64,000 bases of DNA from Saprospiraceae bacterium (GCA_022448955.1 JAKVCU010000061.1:3854-67853), one strand, 5' to 3'; positions 33,563 to 42,043 are shown, counted from the first letter of the stretch. The notes: a model not told the origin generated them from the letters alone. Program-made: numbers and translations.

Positions 33563-35848
33563 ATGAAAAAGTCCATTTACCAAATTTATTCTTACATCTT
33601 GCTCATTGGAGCCAGCTTATTCACAACATTTTCTGCTGCTCAGCAGCAAATCACATTCCCCCCCGATCAGACTTCAAAAAAAATCTATCTCCATCATATT
33701 AATGGAAAAATCCAATTAGATGGAAAACTTGATGAGCCTGAATGGCAAAAAGGGAAACAAGCATATAGCTTCTGGCAATATTTCCCAACAGATACTACTA
33801 CTGCCAATGGTCAGACGGAATTGTATATACTCTATGATGATGAAAACATTTATGTCGCTCTGAAATGCTATTCAGCAGGTGATCAATACGTTGTTCAATC
33901 TTTACGTAGAGATTATAGCTTTCCTGGAAGTGATAATATATCCATTCTATTTGACACCTTTAATGATAAAAATAATGCCTTCCTATTTGGAATGAATGCA
34001 TCTGGTGCAAGACGCGAAGCACTTATCGCTAATGGAGGTCGTACCATTAGCGATTTCACCCCTTCTTGGGATAATAAATGGTATGGTGACGCCCAAATTC
34101 ATGGTGATTATTGGATAGCTGAATTCGCAATTCCTTTCAAAACACTGCGCTTTCAAAAAGGAAGTACCCAATGGCGATTTAATTGTTATAGAAATGATAC
34201 CCAACATAATGAATGGTCATCTTTTACCCCTATTCCACGTAACTTCCTTATCATGGATGTTAACTTCATGAGTAACATTATTTGGGATAAACCACTTCAA
34301 AAATCTGGGAAAAATATCTCTGTCATCCCTTATTCAACAGGTGGATTTAATCGGGATTACGAAAATGACCAACAAAATAGTACAAATTGGAACGGCAATA
34401 TCGGTGGCGATGCTAAAATAGCCATTACTTCTGGACTAAACTTGGATCTTACAGTCAACCCAGACTTCTCGCAAGTAGAAGTAGACCAACAAGTCACTAA
34501 CCTTAATAGATTCGAAATTTTCTTCCCTGAGAGAAGACAATTCTTCCTCGAAAACGCAGACCTTTTTGGAACATTTGGTTTGAGAAGAGTCAATCCCTTT
34601 TTCTCCAGAAGAATCGGTGTAGCTAGAGATACTGCCACAGGTGTCAATATTCAAAATACCATTTTCTATGGTGCCCGGCTGAATGGAAAATTAAATGAAA
34701 ATCTTCGGCTTGGTTTACTCAATATGCAAACCGCAGCAGAGCAAGAAAATGGTTTGCCCAGTTTCAATTACTCGGTCTTCACCATGCAACATAAAATGTT
34801 TAGCCGATCCAACCTTTCTGGAATTTTTGTCAATAAACAGGCCATTGATTCTAAAGATTTTGAAGGTGATTTTAACGAATTTAATCGAGTCGTAGGCCTA
34901 GAATATCGCATTGCATCCGCTGATAATCGCTGGACAGGGAAAGTATTTTATCAACATGCTTTTACCCCTTACGACAAACCGGATCCCTTCTCACAAGGTC
35001 TTCAGGTCGAATATCTAAGGAGAAACTATCGTTTGGAATGGGCACATGTGTTTGTTGGAGAAGGTTTTGATGCAGAAGTAGGTTTTGTTCCTCGTGATGA
35101 CTACATGCTCCTGAGCCCAGAAGCCGAACTGATCTTCTTCCCGGAAAATAGTGTGTTCAATCGCCATAGTCTTAACCTCGATTTACGCTTCTTTATGGCT
35201 ATTGGTAAGGACCAAAATGCCTTCTTACCCGATTGGACAATGTCCGAACAACAAACAGAATTAGAATGGGGCTTTCAATTAAAAAATAATACCCGTGGTA
35301 GTCTTACACTAACCAATAATAACCTAACCCTTCTGAATAACTTCGATCCAACAAGATTACAAGATGATGATATTTTTTTAACCAAAGGTAGTAAATTCAA
35401 ATTCTTAGAGTTTGAAGGAAAGTATACTTCCGATCAAAGAAAATTATTTGCATGGAGTGTCAATCCAAGCCTTGGCCAGTTCTTTAATGGATATCGACTT
35501 GGATTTGGGGGTAACTTTACCTACAGAATTCAACCTTATGGTTCTATTGGAATTCGTTATAACTACAACTATATTGAACTAGAGAAGCCATTTCGTCCAG
35601 TAAATATTTGGCTAGTAGGCCCTCGCTTCGATCTAACCTTTAGCAAATCACTGTTCTTTAGTACAGCTATTCAGTACAACAACCAATTGGATAACCTTAA
35701 TATTAATGCTCGTTTTCAATGGCGCTTTGCACCAGTTTCAGACTTCTTCTTAGTCTATACAGATAACTACCTTGTGGAGGAATTCAGCCAATTTGGACAA
35801 CGAAATAGGGCTTTGGTTGCTAAAATTACTTATTGGCTGAATCTTTAA
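33563..35848 (+). CDS. DUF5916 outer membrane protein with CBM9-like N-terminal domain
   Basis: A signal peptide (about 1-26, ending SAAQQ) is followed by a carbohydrate-binding-module-9-like beta-sandwich (about 45-235: GKLDEPEWQKG, LYILYDDENIYVAL, YWIAEFAIPFKTLRF) and a DUF5916 region (about 240-761) that begins with DLTVNPDFSQVEVDQQ and FFPERRQFFLENADLF and continues as a beta-barrel-like domain. Such proteins are frequent in Bacteroidota; a surface role linked to proteins or glycans is assumed, but no substrate is proven. A TAACTTTG element at 33548-33555 is only 7 bp before the start, which would give an almost leaderless message. Confidence 0.9.
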   Translation: MKKSIYQIYSYILLIGASLFTTFSAAQQQITFPPDQTSKKIYLHHINGKIQLDGKLDEPEWQKGKQAYSFWQYFPTDTTTANGQTELYILYDDENIYVALKCYSAGDQYVVQSLRRDYSFPGSDNISILFDTFNDKNNAFLFGMNASGARREALIANGGRTISDFTPSWDNKWYGDAQIHGDYWIAEFAIPFKTLRFQKGSTQWRFNCYRNDTQHNEWSSFTPIPRNFLIMDVNFMSNIIWDKPLQKSGKNISVIPYSTGGFNRDYENDQQNSTNWNGNIGGDAKIAITSGLNLDLTVNPDFSQVEVDQQVTNLNRFEIFFPERRQFFLENADLFGTFGLRRVNPFFSRRIGVARDTATGVNIQNTIFYGARLNGKLNENLRLGLLNMQTAAEQENGLPSFNYSVFTMQHKMFSRSNLSGIFVNKQAIDSKDFEGDFNEFNRVVGLEYRIASADNRWTGKVFYQHAFTPYDKPDPFSQGLQVEYLRRNYRLEWAHVFVGEGFDAEVGFVPRDDYMLLSPEAELIFFPENSVFNRHSLNLDLRFFMAIGKDQNAFLPDWTMSEQQTELEWGFQLKNNTRGSLTLTNNNLTLLNNFDPTRLQDDDIFLTKGSKFKFLEFEGKYTSDQRKLFAWSVNPSLGQFFNGYRLGFGGNFTYRIQPYGSIGIRYNYNYIELEKPFRPVNIWLVGPRFDLTFSKSLFFSTAIQYNNQLDNLNINARFQWRFAPVSDFFLVYTDNYLVEEFSQFGQRNRALVAKITYWLNL

Positions 35849-35898
35849 GATATGATATAAAAATAATGAAATGAGTAAAAAACAGCTGAGCAAACGAA

Positions 35899-36082
35899 GA
35901 AGTTGTTTAAAAGTATGTTGCCAATCGAGAATAATGGCTTGATTACCAAGGCGAAGCTCTTTTTGAGTTTCCTAGCCTTAGCTATGGGACGAAAAAAACC
36001 TGCCCGTCCGGCAGGCGGGGCTGAAGCATTTGGTGCTCAATGCATTGTTTGTAGGTGGTAAGATATATTTTCAAACAACTTC
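35899..36082. mobile_element. R2B: intact MITE-like element with terminal inverted repeats
   Basis: The left end GAAGTTGTTTAAAAGTAT (35899-35916) and the right end ATATTTTCAAACAACTTC (36065-36082) are inverted repeats matching at 16 of 18 positions; the element is 184 bp long. It includes a GC-rich hairpin (CCTGCCcgtccGGCAGG at about 35999-36015) where copy R2A has GCCTC...GAGGC instead, so pairing is kept though bases differ. No ORF of its own. It fills the 397-bp gap 35849-36245. Confidence 0.75.
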
Positions 36083-36245
36083 GAACATAAGAACTGGAGT
36101 ACCAAATCTATTTCTAGGTATCATCTGCATGAATGGAATGAAACGCTTTTCTATATTGCAGGCAGTACGAAAGGATTTGGTACCATATATATCGTTTGCC
36201 AATTACAATATATATTTAACCACTTCTGTAAAGTATCTAAATTTT

Positions 36246-37121
36246 TCACCTCATGCCGAGCCAGCGCCGAATATTGGCTTGATTCATCCTCACAAATTCA
36301 TCTTTGCCCAACTCCTCTGCAATCTGCTTAGACTGCTGAGCATGCTGAATAGCTAAAGAGTAATTCCCTAGCTTTGCCTCCACTAAAGAGCGCACTCGAT
36401 GGATGTAATATTTGTCTCCAGCCAATTCATGTGCCTTTTGTAGCCATGCTTGGGCTTGCTCGAGCTCCAAGCCCTGTTCTTGCAAATACCTTGCGGATTG
36501 ATAGAAGGTATTAGCAGTAGGATTCGCCCCGATTTGTGCTTCTATCTCTTGCATCACCTTTGCATGCGTATCAAAAACGATAGTGAAGGCAATTTGTGTG
36601 TACTCCCATTGCCACTGCATAGACACACTTTGATGAGTAAAATGATCAAAATCTATTTGAAAACTCTCTTGACGTACTTTTAGTCGAGTTGGTTTTACTT
36701 GAATTCTAAGTGCATCTTCTTCTGGCTGATATTTATCCCTCCCATCTCCCCAATGGTTCGTATTTTTATGAAAAACAATCGTCCATTCTTCTTTTTCAGG
36801 AAATGCGTACAAGGCATATTCACCTTTCGGCAAAAAAGCACCATTAATCATGGCATCATCACTGATCCTAAATTTAGTAGATTCGTTCGCTCCTACCCGC
36901 CAAATTCTTCCATAAGGAACGATATTCCCCATGATCACTCGTCCTCGCATACTTGGACGACTATATATAAGTTCAATTTCAGATAAACCAACTTGCTGCT
37001 TCAGCATACATTTTGGACTGATCTTAGGAAAATTGATTTGTCCCTCTAATTTGGTAATCTTACCCACTACAAAAAGAGCAATTAAAAAACAAATGACTAA
37101 AAATAAATCTCTTGAACTCAT
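36246..37121 (-). CDS. DUF2911 protein with C-terminal helical repeats
   Basis: One N-terminal hydrophobic segment (about 5-21, signal anchor or signal peptide) is followed by a DUF2911 beta-domain (about 40-185: IELIYSRPSMRGRVIMG, VPYGRIWRVGANESTKF, GEYALYAFP, WTIVFHKNTNHWG) and a TPR-like helical region (about 205-285: YQSARYLQEQGLELEQAQ and YSLAIQHAQQSKQIAEELG). DUF2911 proteins are exported in Bacteroidota and have no known activity. A second DUF2911 gene lies two genes upstream in the same orientation; the 37128 gene ends 6 bp before this one starts. Confidence 0.9.
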   Translation of the reverse strand: MSSRDLFLVICFLIALFVVGKITKLEGQINFPKISPKCMLKQQVGLSEIELIYSRPSMRGRVIMGNIVPYGRIWRVGANESTKFRISDDAMINGAFLPKGEYALYAFPEKEEWTIVFHKNTNHWGDGRDKYQPEEDALRIQVKPTRLKVRQESFQIDFDHFTHQSVSMQWQWEYTQIAFTIVFDTHAKVMQEIEAQIGANPTANTFYQSARYLQEQGLELEQAQAWLQKAHELAGDKYYIHRVRSLVEAKLGNYSLAIQHAQQSKQIAEELGKDEFVRMNQANIRRWLGMR

Positions 37122-37127
37122 AAGAAT

Positions 37128-37421
37128 CTACTTTTTTAATTTTCTATGAAAATACCCTTGCCGCATTCGGAAAGCCCATTTTCCTCCCTTATGCTCTACT
37201 GCAGAACCCAACAATTCTTCACAATTAGGGCATCTTAAATGCGGTACATCCTTTACTTTGTTAAAATTAGTCTGCTTCAATGCTGCTAATGCTGATGGTG
37301 ATTCAATACGATGAAAATATAATCTTAAAATTCCTTTCCCTGCGCCATACTTATGATAAGTTAGCACGAATGCTGAACATTTTCCACAATGAATATCAAA
37401 AACCTTATACTTCTGCCCCAT
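37128..37421 (-). CDS. Small zinc-ribbon-like protein, about 97 aa
   Basis: Two Cys pairs (HCGKCSAF near the N-terminus and LRCPNCEELL in the middle) suggest one zinc site; the C-terminus is basic (MRQGYFHRKLKK). I place the start at the ATG at 37421 (MGQKYKVFDIHC). The open frame reaches an ATG at 37463, but a terminator hairpin of the upstream gene occupies 37456-37481, and the extra 14 residues would overlap it. Cytoplasmic. Function unknown; it lies between two DUF2911 genes. Confidence 0.75.
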   Translation of the reverse strand: MGQKYKVFDIHCGKCSAFVLTYHKYGAGKGILRLYFHRIESPSALAALKQTNFNKVKDVPHLRCPNCEELLGSAVEHKGGKWAFRMRQGYFHRKLKK

Positions 37422-37455
37422 TCTTAATTTTTCTAATTGGCTTGAATATAAAAAA

Positions 37456-37481
37456 CCTATCACTCTTAATAGAATGATAGG
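37456..37481 (-). terminator. Rho-independent terminator of the DUF2911 lipoprotein gene
   Basis: CCTATCAcTC (37456-37465) pairs with GAaTGATAGG (37472-37481), with one mismatch and a 6-nt loop. On the minus strand the stem is followed by a T-run, 33 bp after the stop at 37514. Confidence 0.7.
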
Positions 37482-37513
37482 TCCTGAGCCATCAAAACGC
37501 TCTTATTTACATC

Positions 37514-38146
37514 TTAGACTGAAATACCAATAGGAATCGCTCTATCTGCCCAGCGAAGAATCAGTTGATTACCTTCAATAACGAAATCCATTTTTTCAAT
37601 AGACTCTTCCAATATCTTGGGAGCTACCTCCACTCTAATAGCATCTTTCTCTTCATCATAATCATATGCTCCCCATTGCTCGTATTCCTTATTAAAGATA
37701 ACCGTAGACTGCTCTTTTTTATTTAGGGTAAATAGAGCATATGTACCAGCAGCTAATGGTTGACCTTCAATGACTACATCGCCACCTAGAGTTATAGTTG
37801 TAGCCTCATTTGCTCCTGTACGCCATACTTTCCCATAAGGTACTAATCCTCCCCAGATAACTCTGTCTTTTACAGAAGGACTTCCATAAACTAGGCTTAT
37901 ATCCACTCCACTTATTTGTCCTTTTAATTCGACTCTTGGACTTGGAATACCATCTTTTACCACAGTATAGCTGGGTTCAGAAGAAGAGTCGGTACTTTGT
38001 ACTTCCCCCACATTATCGGCTGGCGCTTCTTGTTCTTGGGTTTGAACTGTTTCTGCACTTTCAGTTGTAGCTGTATTGCCTCCCCCACATGCAGTTATCA
38101 AGACCATTAAAACTAAAAGAAAGGGCAAAAAATAATTTTTCATCAT
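37514..38146 (-). CDS. DUF2911 lipoprotein
   Basis: The leader ends in ITAC, so the protein is a predicted lipoprotein. An acidic, Thr/Glu-rich linker follows (about 21-65), then a DUF2911 domain (about 70-205: ISGVDISLVYGSPSVKDRVI, VPYGKVWRTGANEATTI, AGTYALFTLN, STVIFNKEYEQWG). It is clearly a paralogue of the DUF2911 domain encoded at 36246-37121 but has no TPR part. Function unknown; position in the inner or outer membrane cannot be decided. Confidence 0.9.
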   Translation of the reverse strand: MMKNYFLPFLLVLMVLITACGGGNTATTESAETVQTQEQEAPADNVGEVQSTDSSSEPSYTVVKDGIPSPRVELKGQISGVDISLVYGSPSVKDRVIWGGLVPYGKVWRTGANEATTITLGGDVVIEGQPLAAGTYALFTLNKKEQSTVIFNKEYEQWGAYDYDEEKDAIRVEVAPKILEESIEKMDFVIEGNQLILRWADRAIPIGISV

Positions 38147-38184
38147 AACAATTGGTTTTGTGTGAATCAGAGTATATTTTAACT

Positions 38185-38364
38185 TTAAGTAGTTTGCCCG
38201 AAACCGTGCCTGCCAGCAGGCAGGAATTGGTACAATAAAAATTAGCCAAAGGCAAACAAATCTTTAAGTTTGTTCAAAAATCATTCGTAACCCTCTTATT
38301 GTCAATTACTTATAATTTTCAAACAAACATTTTCATTGTACAAGCAATTTTGTCTAGGCACTTA
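38185..38364 (+). repeat. R1c: full-length copy of dispersed repeat R1
   Basis: It begins TTAAGTAGTTTGCCCGAAAC and ends CAATTTTGTCTAGGCACTTA, with the palindromic CCTGCCAGCAGGCAGG at 38209-38224. The central hairpin has arms GTTTGTTCAAAAAT (38268-38281) and ATTTTCAAACAAAC (38315-38328). The outer five pairs differ from those of R1b and R1d, yet pairing is kept. Confidence 0.8.
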
Positions 38365-38523
38365 TTCTTAGATATACTCTAAGAATACTACTATAAAAAA
38401 CCAAACTTTACTAATAATTGTTGAGCATTGACCGTCCTTTCTCTTACTTCTACTGAATAGTTAGATCTAATTTCTTGACTTAGAAAAATATAAAATCATA
38501 GCCAATATTACCTACAAATAGAA

Positions 38524-38567
38524 AGCCCGAAAATTAGTACAATAAAATTTTAGCCATAGGCTGAGCT
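38524..38567 (+). repeat. R1e: fragment of the left half of R1
   Basis: AGCCCGAAAATTAGTACAAT and AAAATTTTAGCCATAGGCTGAG align with the R1d stretch GCCCGAAAC...AATTGGTACAATGAAATTTCAGCCACAGGCTGA, without the CCTGCC palindrome. It is a truncated copy directly before R3b. Confidence 0.55.
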
Positions 38568-38587
38568 ATTAATGCAAGTACGCAATA

Positions 38588-38664
38588 TAGAGCCAAGTAA
38601 AAAGACGCCTTCACAATACTAAGCAATTTAGATTACATTGTATTGCAATTAAATTCTTATGCTT
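38588..38664 (+). repeat. R3b: second copy of repeat R3
   Basis: ATAGAGCCAAGTAAAAAGAC, GCCTTCACAATACTAAGCAA and the following bases to TTATGCTTG align with R3a at 29629-29696. Both copies keep a hairpin (here AATACTAAG with a partner in ACATTGTATT). The rest of the gap up to 38909 holds one more 10-bp inverted pair (GCGTATTTTT at 38733-38742 with AAAAATACGC at 38793-38802) and no gene. Confidence 0.55.
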
Positions 38665-38909
38665 GAGCGAGCCTTAGTATATTGAATAATAAAGGAGGCA
38701 GAAAACTTAGGCAAGTTCTCGGCATCATCAGTGCGTATTTTTAAAGAAATACAGGAGAATATCTGTCACAACTAACCAATTAATAGAATTTCAAAAATAC
38801 GCTTCGCTATAATAGTGGACCTAATCAGGCTTAATTGCATTACTAGACAACAATGTATCCTTCTGCCATTTAGCAAATAGACGCATACTGTAAAATCTGT
38901 TGATCTCGT

Positions 38910-39095
38910 TTAAGCAGCAATCAATTGAAGTGCCGTTTGCTTTTTGTTTCTTGGGATGTAAAGCCTAGTCAAAATAAATGGCTGACGGCCTCTTAATAAA
39001 AAACTTTCAATACCATTATTCCTCAACATCTTTCTAAGAAAGTCCACCTTTGATTTTTCTAGACTTGAAACAATAATAATCCAATCCTCTTTCAT
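38910..39095 (-). CDS. DUF2007 (putative signal-transducing) small protein
   Basis: A 61-residue cytoplasmic protein. KEDWIIIVSSLEKSKVDFLR, then KMLRNNGIESFLLR and LTRLYIPRNKKQTALQLI follow the DUF2007 pattern: a beta-alpha-beta-beta-alpha fold, as in small ACT-like or PII-like ligand-binding proteins. The length is at the family's normal size. A damaged paralogue lies 160 bp upstream. Ligand unknown. Confidence 0.75.
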   Translation of the reverse strand: MKEDWIIIVSSLEKSKVDFLRKMLRNNGIESFLLRGRQPFILTRLYIPRNKKQTALQLIAA

Positions 39096-39258
39096 TTGAA
39101 CATAGTTTTTGCTTGAAATAAGAGAACTAAGAGTCTATGTTAGATGCTATTAACTTGATAAAATAATAGCTGTAAGGCTAAATGATTATAAAATAGCCAA
39201 ACTGCCTTTTCCACTAGCTGCTAACTAGTAAAAAAGAGATAGAACATAGGTATTAAAA

Positions 39259-39441
39259 CTACCTTAACAATGAGGTAGTGTTGAGTGAGTTTGTTCTTGA
39301 TACATTGTGGCTAAATCGTCTTTGTTGAGACTTATTTTTTATCAAGAAACTTTCAATGCTATTTATACTTAATAAACTCTTAAAGGAAAGGCCATGTGAA
39401 CCTTCTTGGGATGCCATTATGATTGCCCAATCTTCTTTCAT
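39259..39441 (-). pseudogene. Decayed DUF2007 paralogue
   Basis: From the ATG at 39441 the frame reads KEDWAIIMASQEGSHGLSFK and SLLSINSIESFLIKNK, matching the intact neighbour at 38910 (KEDWIIIVSS..., LRNNGIESFLL). After about residue 36 the similarity stops in this frame and weakly continues in another (IKNKLTQHYLIV), interrupted by a stop, so at least one frameshift has occurred. The open frame extends upstream to 39513, but that part has no family counterpart. Confidence 0.6.
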
Positions 39442-39646
39442 GGTGCTAATATTTTGGGAAGATGAAAATCTCCCTGGATTGTATAATTTTGGTATAGTAT
39501 CTTGCCTGACCATTGCAATTTATTTAAAAACTTACAACTAAACAATCCAAATACGAAATTTTTATCAACATATTTAATTGTAAAACAAGCAATTAAATAA
39601 TTATTTTTTATAATATCATTAACTTCTTGACTAACTTTTCTTTCTT

Positions 39647-40465
39647 ATGATTATTTTTCAAAATACATCACTAACGGTATATCAAAGCGTATTGTACCAG
39701 ACGAATAGCAGCATCATCTCTCTGGAGCAGTCTGTAATCCTAGTTGACCCGACCTGGCTACCTTCAGAAATTCAAAAAATCAAGCACTACATTGCTACTG
39801 AACAGGCCAATAAGGAATTATATATTTTTTTTACTCATTCTGACTATGACCATATCCTAGCTTACAATGCTTTTCCTAATGCAACTACTATAGCGTCTAA
39901 AGCTTTTGTTGAAAGAACAGATCAAGAGAAAATTCTAGAACAAATCAAAAAATTTGATGATGAATATTATATCCAGCGTCCTTACCCTATCACTTATCCA
40001 TCTATAGATATCGTGATTGATCAACCCACTCAAAGGATCACTATTGATAATGTACAACTCCACTTTTATAAAGCAGCAGGGCACACTTCTTGTGGATTAT
40101 TCTTAGTCCTACCCGAACAAGGAGTATGGATTGCAGGAGATTATCTAAGTGATATTGAGTTTCCTTTTATATATGATTCACTAGAAGCTTATAAAGATAG
40201 CATGCACACTGCTCATTACTTATCAGAAAAATACGATATCAAGCTACTCATTCCCGGACATGGCAGGCCTTGTTATAATAATGAAGAAATCAAGAAAAGG
40301 ATTTACGAAAGTGAAGCCTATCTGAACGATTTAACAGAAGTGAAAGAAGGAGACCTAAGCAAAAACACTGAGAAATGGACGAATCGCTATCCATTTCCAA
40401 AGGGCCTAGTAAAAAGTCATTTGGATAACTGGAAACTCATTCATCACCATTCATCCAGCAGTTGA
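39647..40465 (+). CDS. Metallo-beta-lactamase-fold hydrolase
   Basis: A cytoplasmic MBL-fold enzyme of 272 residues. Metal ligands are visible: HSDYDH (H64, D66, D68, H69), AAGHTSCG (third metal His), AGDYLSD (bridging Asp) and LIPGHGRPC (last His). This is the general hydrolase/glyoxalase-II-like type; the substrate is unknown. Its last 22 bp overlap the end of the opposite gene (40444-40465), an unusual convergent overlap. Confidence 0.88.
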   Translation: MIIFQNTSLTVYQSVLYQTNSSIISLEQSVILVDPTWLPSEIQKIKHYIATEQANKELYIFFTHSDYDHILAYNAFPNATTIASKAFVERTDQEKILEQIKKFDDEYYIQRPYPITYPSIDIVIDQPTQRITIDNVQLHFYKAAGHTSCGLFLVLPEQGVWIAGDYLSDIEFPFIYDSLEAYKDSMHTAHYLSEKYDIKLLIPGHGRPCYNNEEIKKRIYESEAYLNDLTEVKEGDLSKNTEKWTNRYPFPKGLVKSHLDNWKLIHHHSSSS

Positions 40466-41163
40466 ATAGCTAATTGCTGAAACTTAGACGACTTTTTAGT
40501 TATTTCCATGAGTTGTTCTCTTGCACTATCTTTTTGACCATCTTGTAAAAAAGCCATAGCTATATACCACTCAGCTGGATCATGTAGGTCAGACTGTTCC
40601 GAGTTTAGCACCTCTTTTAGAAAAGGCAATGCCTTTGTAGATTCTAAATTGCCAATATAGGATATGGCCAAATAAAAATTATAATATTGATTAGTCTTAT
40701 CTATCGTACTTAATCCTTCAAAAGCCTTAGCCGCCTCTTCAAAATTTTGGTTGGCATAATGATAATTAGCTTCTTCTATCACTGAATCATTAGCTTCTCC
40801 CCGATCAACAAAACCTAACTTATAGGGTTCAAAGTAATTAGCAAACAATTCTTCTGTACTGGGAGCAGCAAACCATTGCAAGTTATAAAGAGTAACGACC
40901 AATAATGCTACAGTCGCAGCCACCAACAATAGCGGTCTTAGTCTTAATGTTTTCTTTTTTGGGAATAGCTCTTTTTCTACTTCATCAAAAAGCGATTCCA
41001 TGGCCATAGCCTTCTTATCATTGATAGCTATTTTCAATCCTTTATATAGATTTACATCCTTTGCAAAACTTTCATCCTCTTGAAACTTTCGTTTCAACTC
41101 GGCATGTTCTCCTTGCTGCAAAAATGCTTCTATTTCGTCATACTTATCTTTTTCCTCCATCAT
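40444..41163 (-). CDS. Membrane TPR protein coupled to an ECF sigma factor (putative anti-sigma)
   Basis: The cytoplasmic N-terminus (about 1-72) is acidic and helical (DKYDEIEAFLQQGEHAELKR, EDESFAKDV), one membrane helix spans about 77-97, and the periplasmic part (about 105-239) contains TPR-like helices (ANYHYANQNFEEAAKAFEGL, YNFYLAISYIGNLESTKALP, AEWYIAMAFLQDGQKDSARE). The gene overlaps the sigma factor gene by 4 bp (ATGA), so translation is coupled. This is the position and topology of an anti-sigma factor; the N-terminal sequence fits the Bacteroidota type that lacks a zinc motif. The role is inferred from context. Confidence 0.8.
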   Translation of the reverse strand: MMEEKDKYDEIEAFLQQGEHAELKRKFQEDESFAKDVNLYKGLKIAINDKKAMAMESLFDEVEKELFPKKKTLRLRPLLLVAATVALLVVTLYNLQWFAAPSTEELFANYFEPYKLGFVDRGEANDSVIEEANYHYANQNFEEAAKAFEGLSTIDKTNQYYNFYLAISYIGNLESTKALPFLKEVLNSEQSDLHDPAEWYIAMAFLQDGQKDSAREQLMEITKKSSKFQQLAIQLLDEW

Positions 41164-41753
41164 AATAATTCATTGTAAAGCTCATCCGATCGTATTAAGG
41201 AAATTAATTTTTCTTTGCACTGAAATTTTCTTTTTTTAGCATATTGCACGCTACCAAAATTTAATTTTTGGGCGATTTCTTTCATAGGTGTACCATTAAA
41301 AAATAACTCTAGAACTTCTTGGCATCCAGTACTTAACTCTCCAAATTTCTTCCTAAATAATCGGTATTGGCTTTCACGATTAATGTCACTAGCCAATTCA
41401 TCAACGATCATTAGTTCTTCTTTTTCTAAAAAGGTAACCCTCAATTTCCTTTTTTTCTCTAATCGCTTTAACCATAGGTTTTTGCTTATAGCAAAAAGGT
41501 AAGTATAAAAAGACGATGAAAGATTAAATAAAGGGTTCTTAGCTTTTTGATATAAAATGAGTAATGATTCCTGAAAGATATCACGCCCATCTTCTTCGGA
41601 GCCTTTATTATTTTGAATAAAAAAAGAAATGCCTGGAAAGTAATTGGTATAAATATATTTTATGACATTTCGATCCCCTTCGCGGAGACCGGTCAGCAAC
41701 TCCTCCTCTGATAGCATAAATTGGTTAGACTGATGTGTAATAATTTTTTCCAT
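41160..41753 (-). CDS. ECF-type RNA polymerase sigma factor
   Basis: A 197-residue sigma-70 family protein with region 2 (about 25-95: YTNYFPGISFFIQNNKG, DGRDIFQESLLILYQKAKNP, YLFAISKNLWLKRLEK) and region 4 (about 135-190: TGCQEVLELFFNGTPMKEIA, LNFGSVQYAKKRKFQCKEKL). It is the first gene of a two-gene unit with the TPR membrane protein and is divergent from the secreted protein/CHAT genes, which are candidates for its regulon. Confidence 0.9.
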   Translation of the reverse strand: MEKIITHQSNQFMLSEEELLTGLREGDRNVIKYIYTNYFPGISFFIQNNKGSEEDGRDIFQESLLILYQKAKNPLFNLSSSFYTYLFAISKNLWLKRLEKKRKLRVTFLEKEELMIVDELASDINRESQYRLFRKKFGELSTGCQEVLELFFNGTPMKEIAQKLNFGSVQYAKKRKFQCKEKLISLIRSDELYNELL

Positions 41754-41982
41754 GTGGTTAAGAAAAGCATTACAATAATAGGCAAGAAATCAAACATTTT
41801 TACCAAAATTTTGACTTTGATCTTAAAAATTTCATTTTTCACCCATTTTCAGGGTAACCTTTTAAAAAAAAACAGAATAAAGGAAAGAATTCAGTAAACA
41901 CCTGAAATCCATAATAATCACAAAATTAAATCTCAGTCAGCATAAGTTGGTTCTGAAAAAGATTAAAACCTATTATTTCGTA

Positions 41983-42043
41983 TCGGGACTTTGTTAATTC
42001 ATCAAAAGAAAACAGTATAACACCTAAAACTACAAAGTCCCGA
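41983..42043. promoter_or_regulatory. Perfect 12-bp inverted repeat between sigma factor and CHAT operons
   Basis: TCGGGACTTTGT (41983-41994) and ACAAAGTCCCGA (42032-42043) are perfect inverted repeats separated by 37 bp. The repeats are GC-richer than the surroundings and both are flanked by TTTCGTA-like text. The pair may be two operator half-sites or a long-loop transcript hairpin controlling the secreted protein/CHAT genes or the sigma factor. Confidence 0.55.

Noticed and set aside
36030-36356. 108-aa plus-strand frame
   Set aside because: It starts inside repeat R2B and ends within the DUF2911 gene on the other strand; composition is not protein-like.
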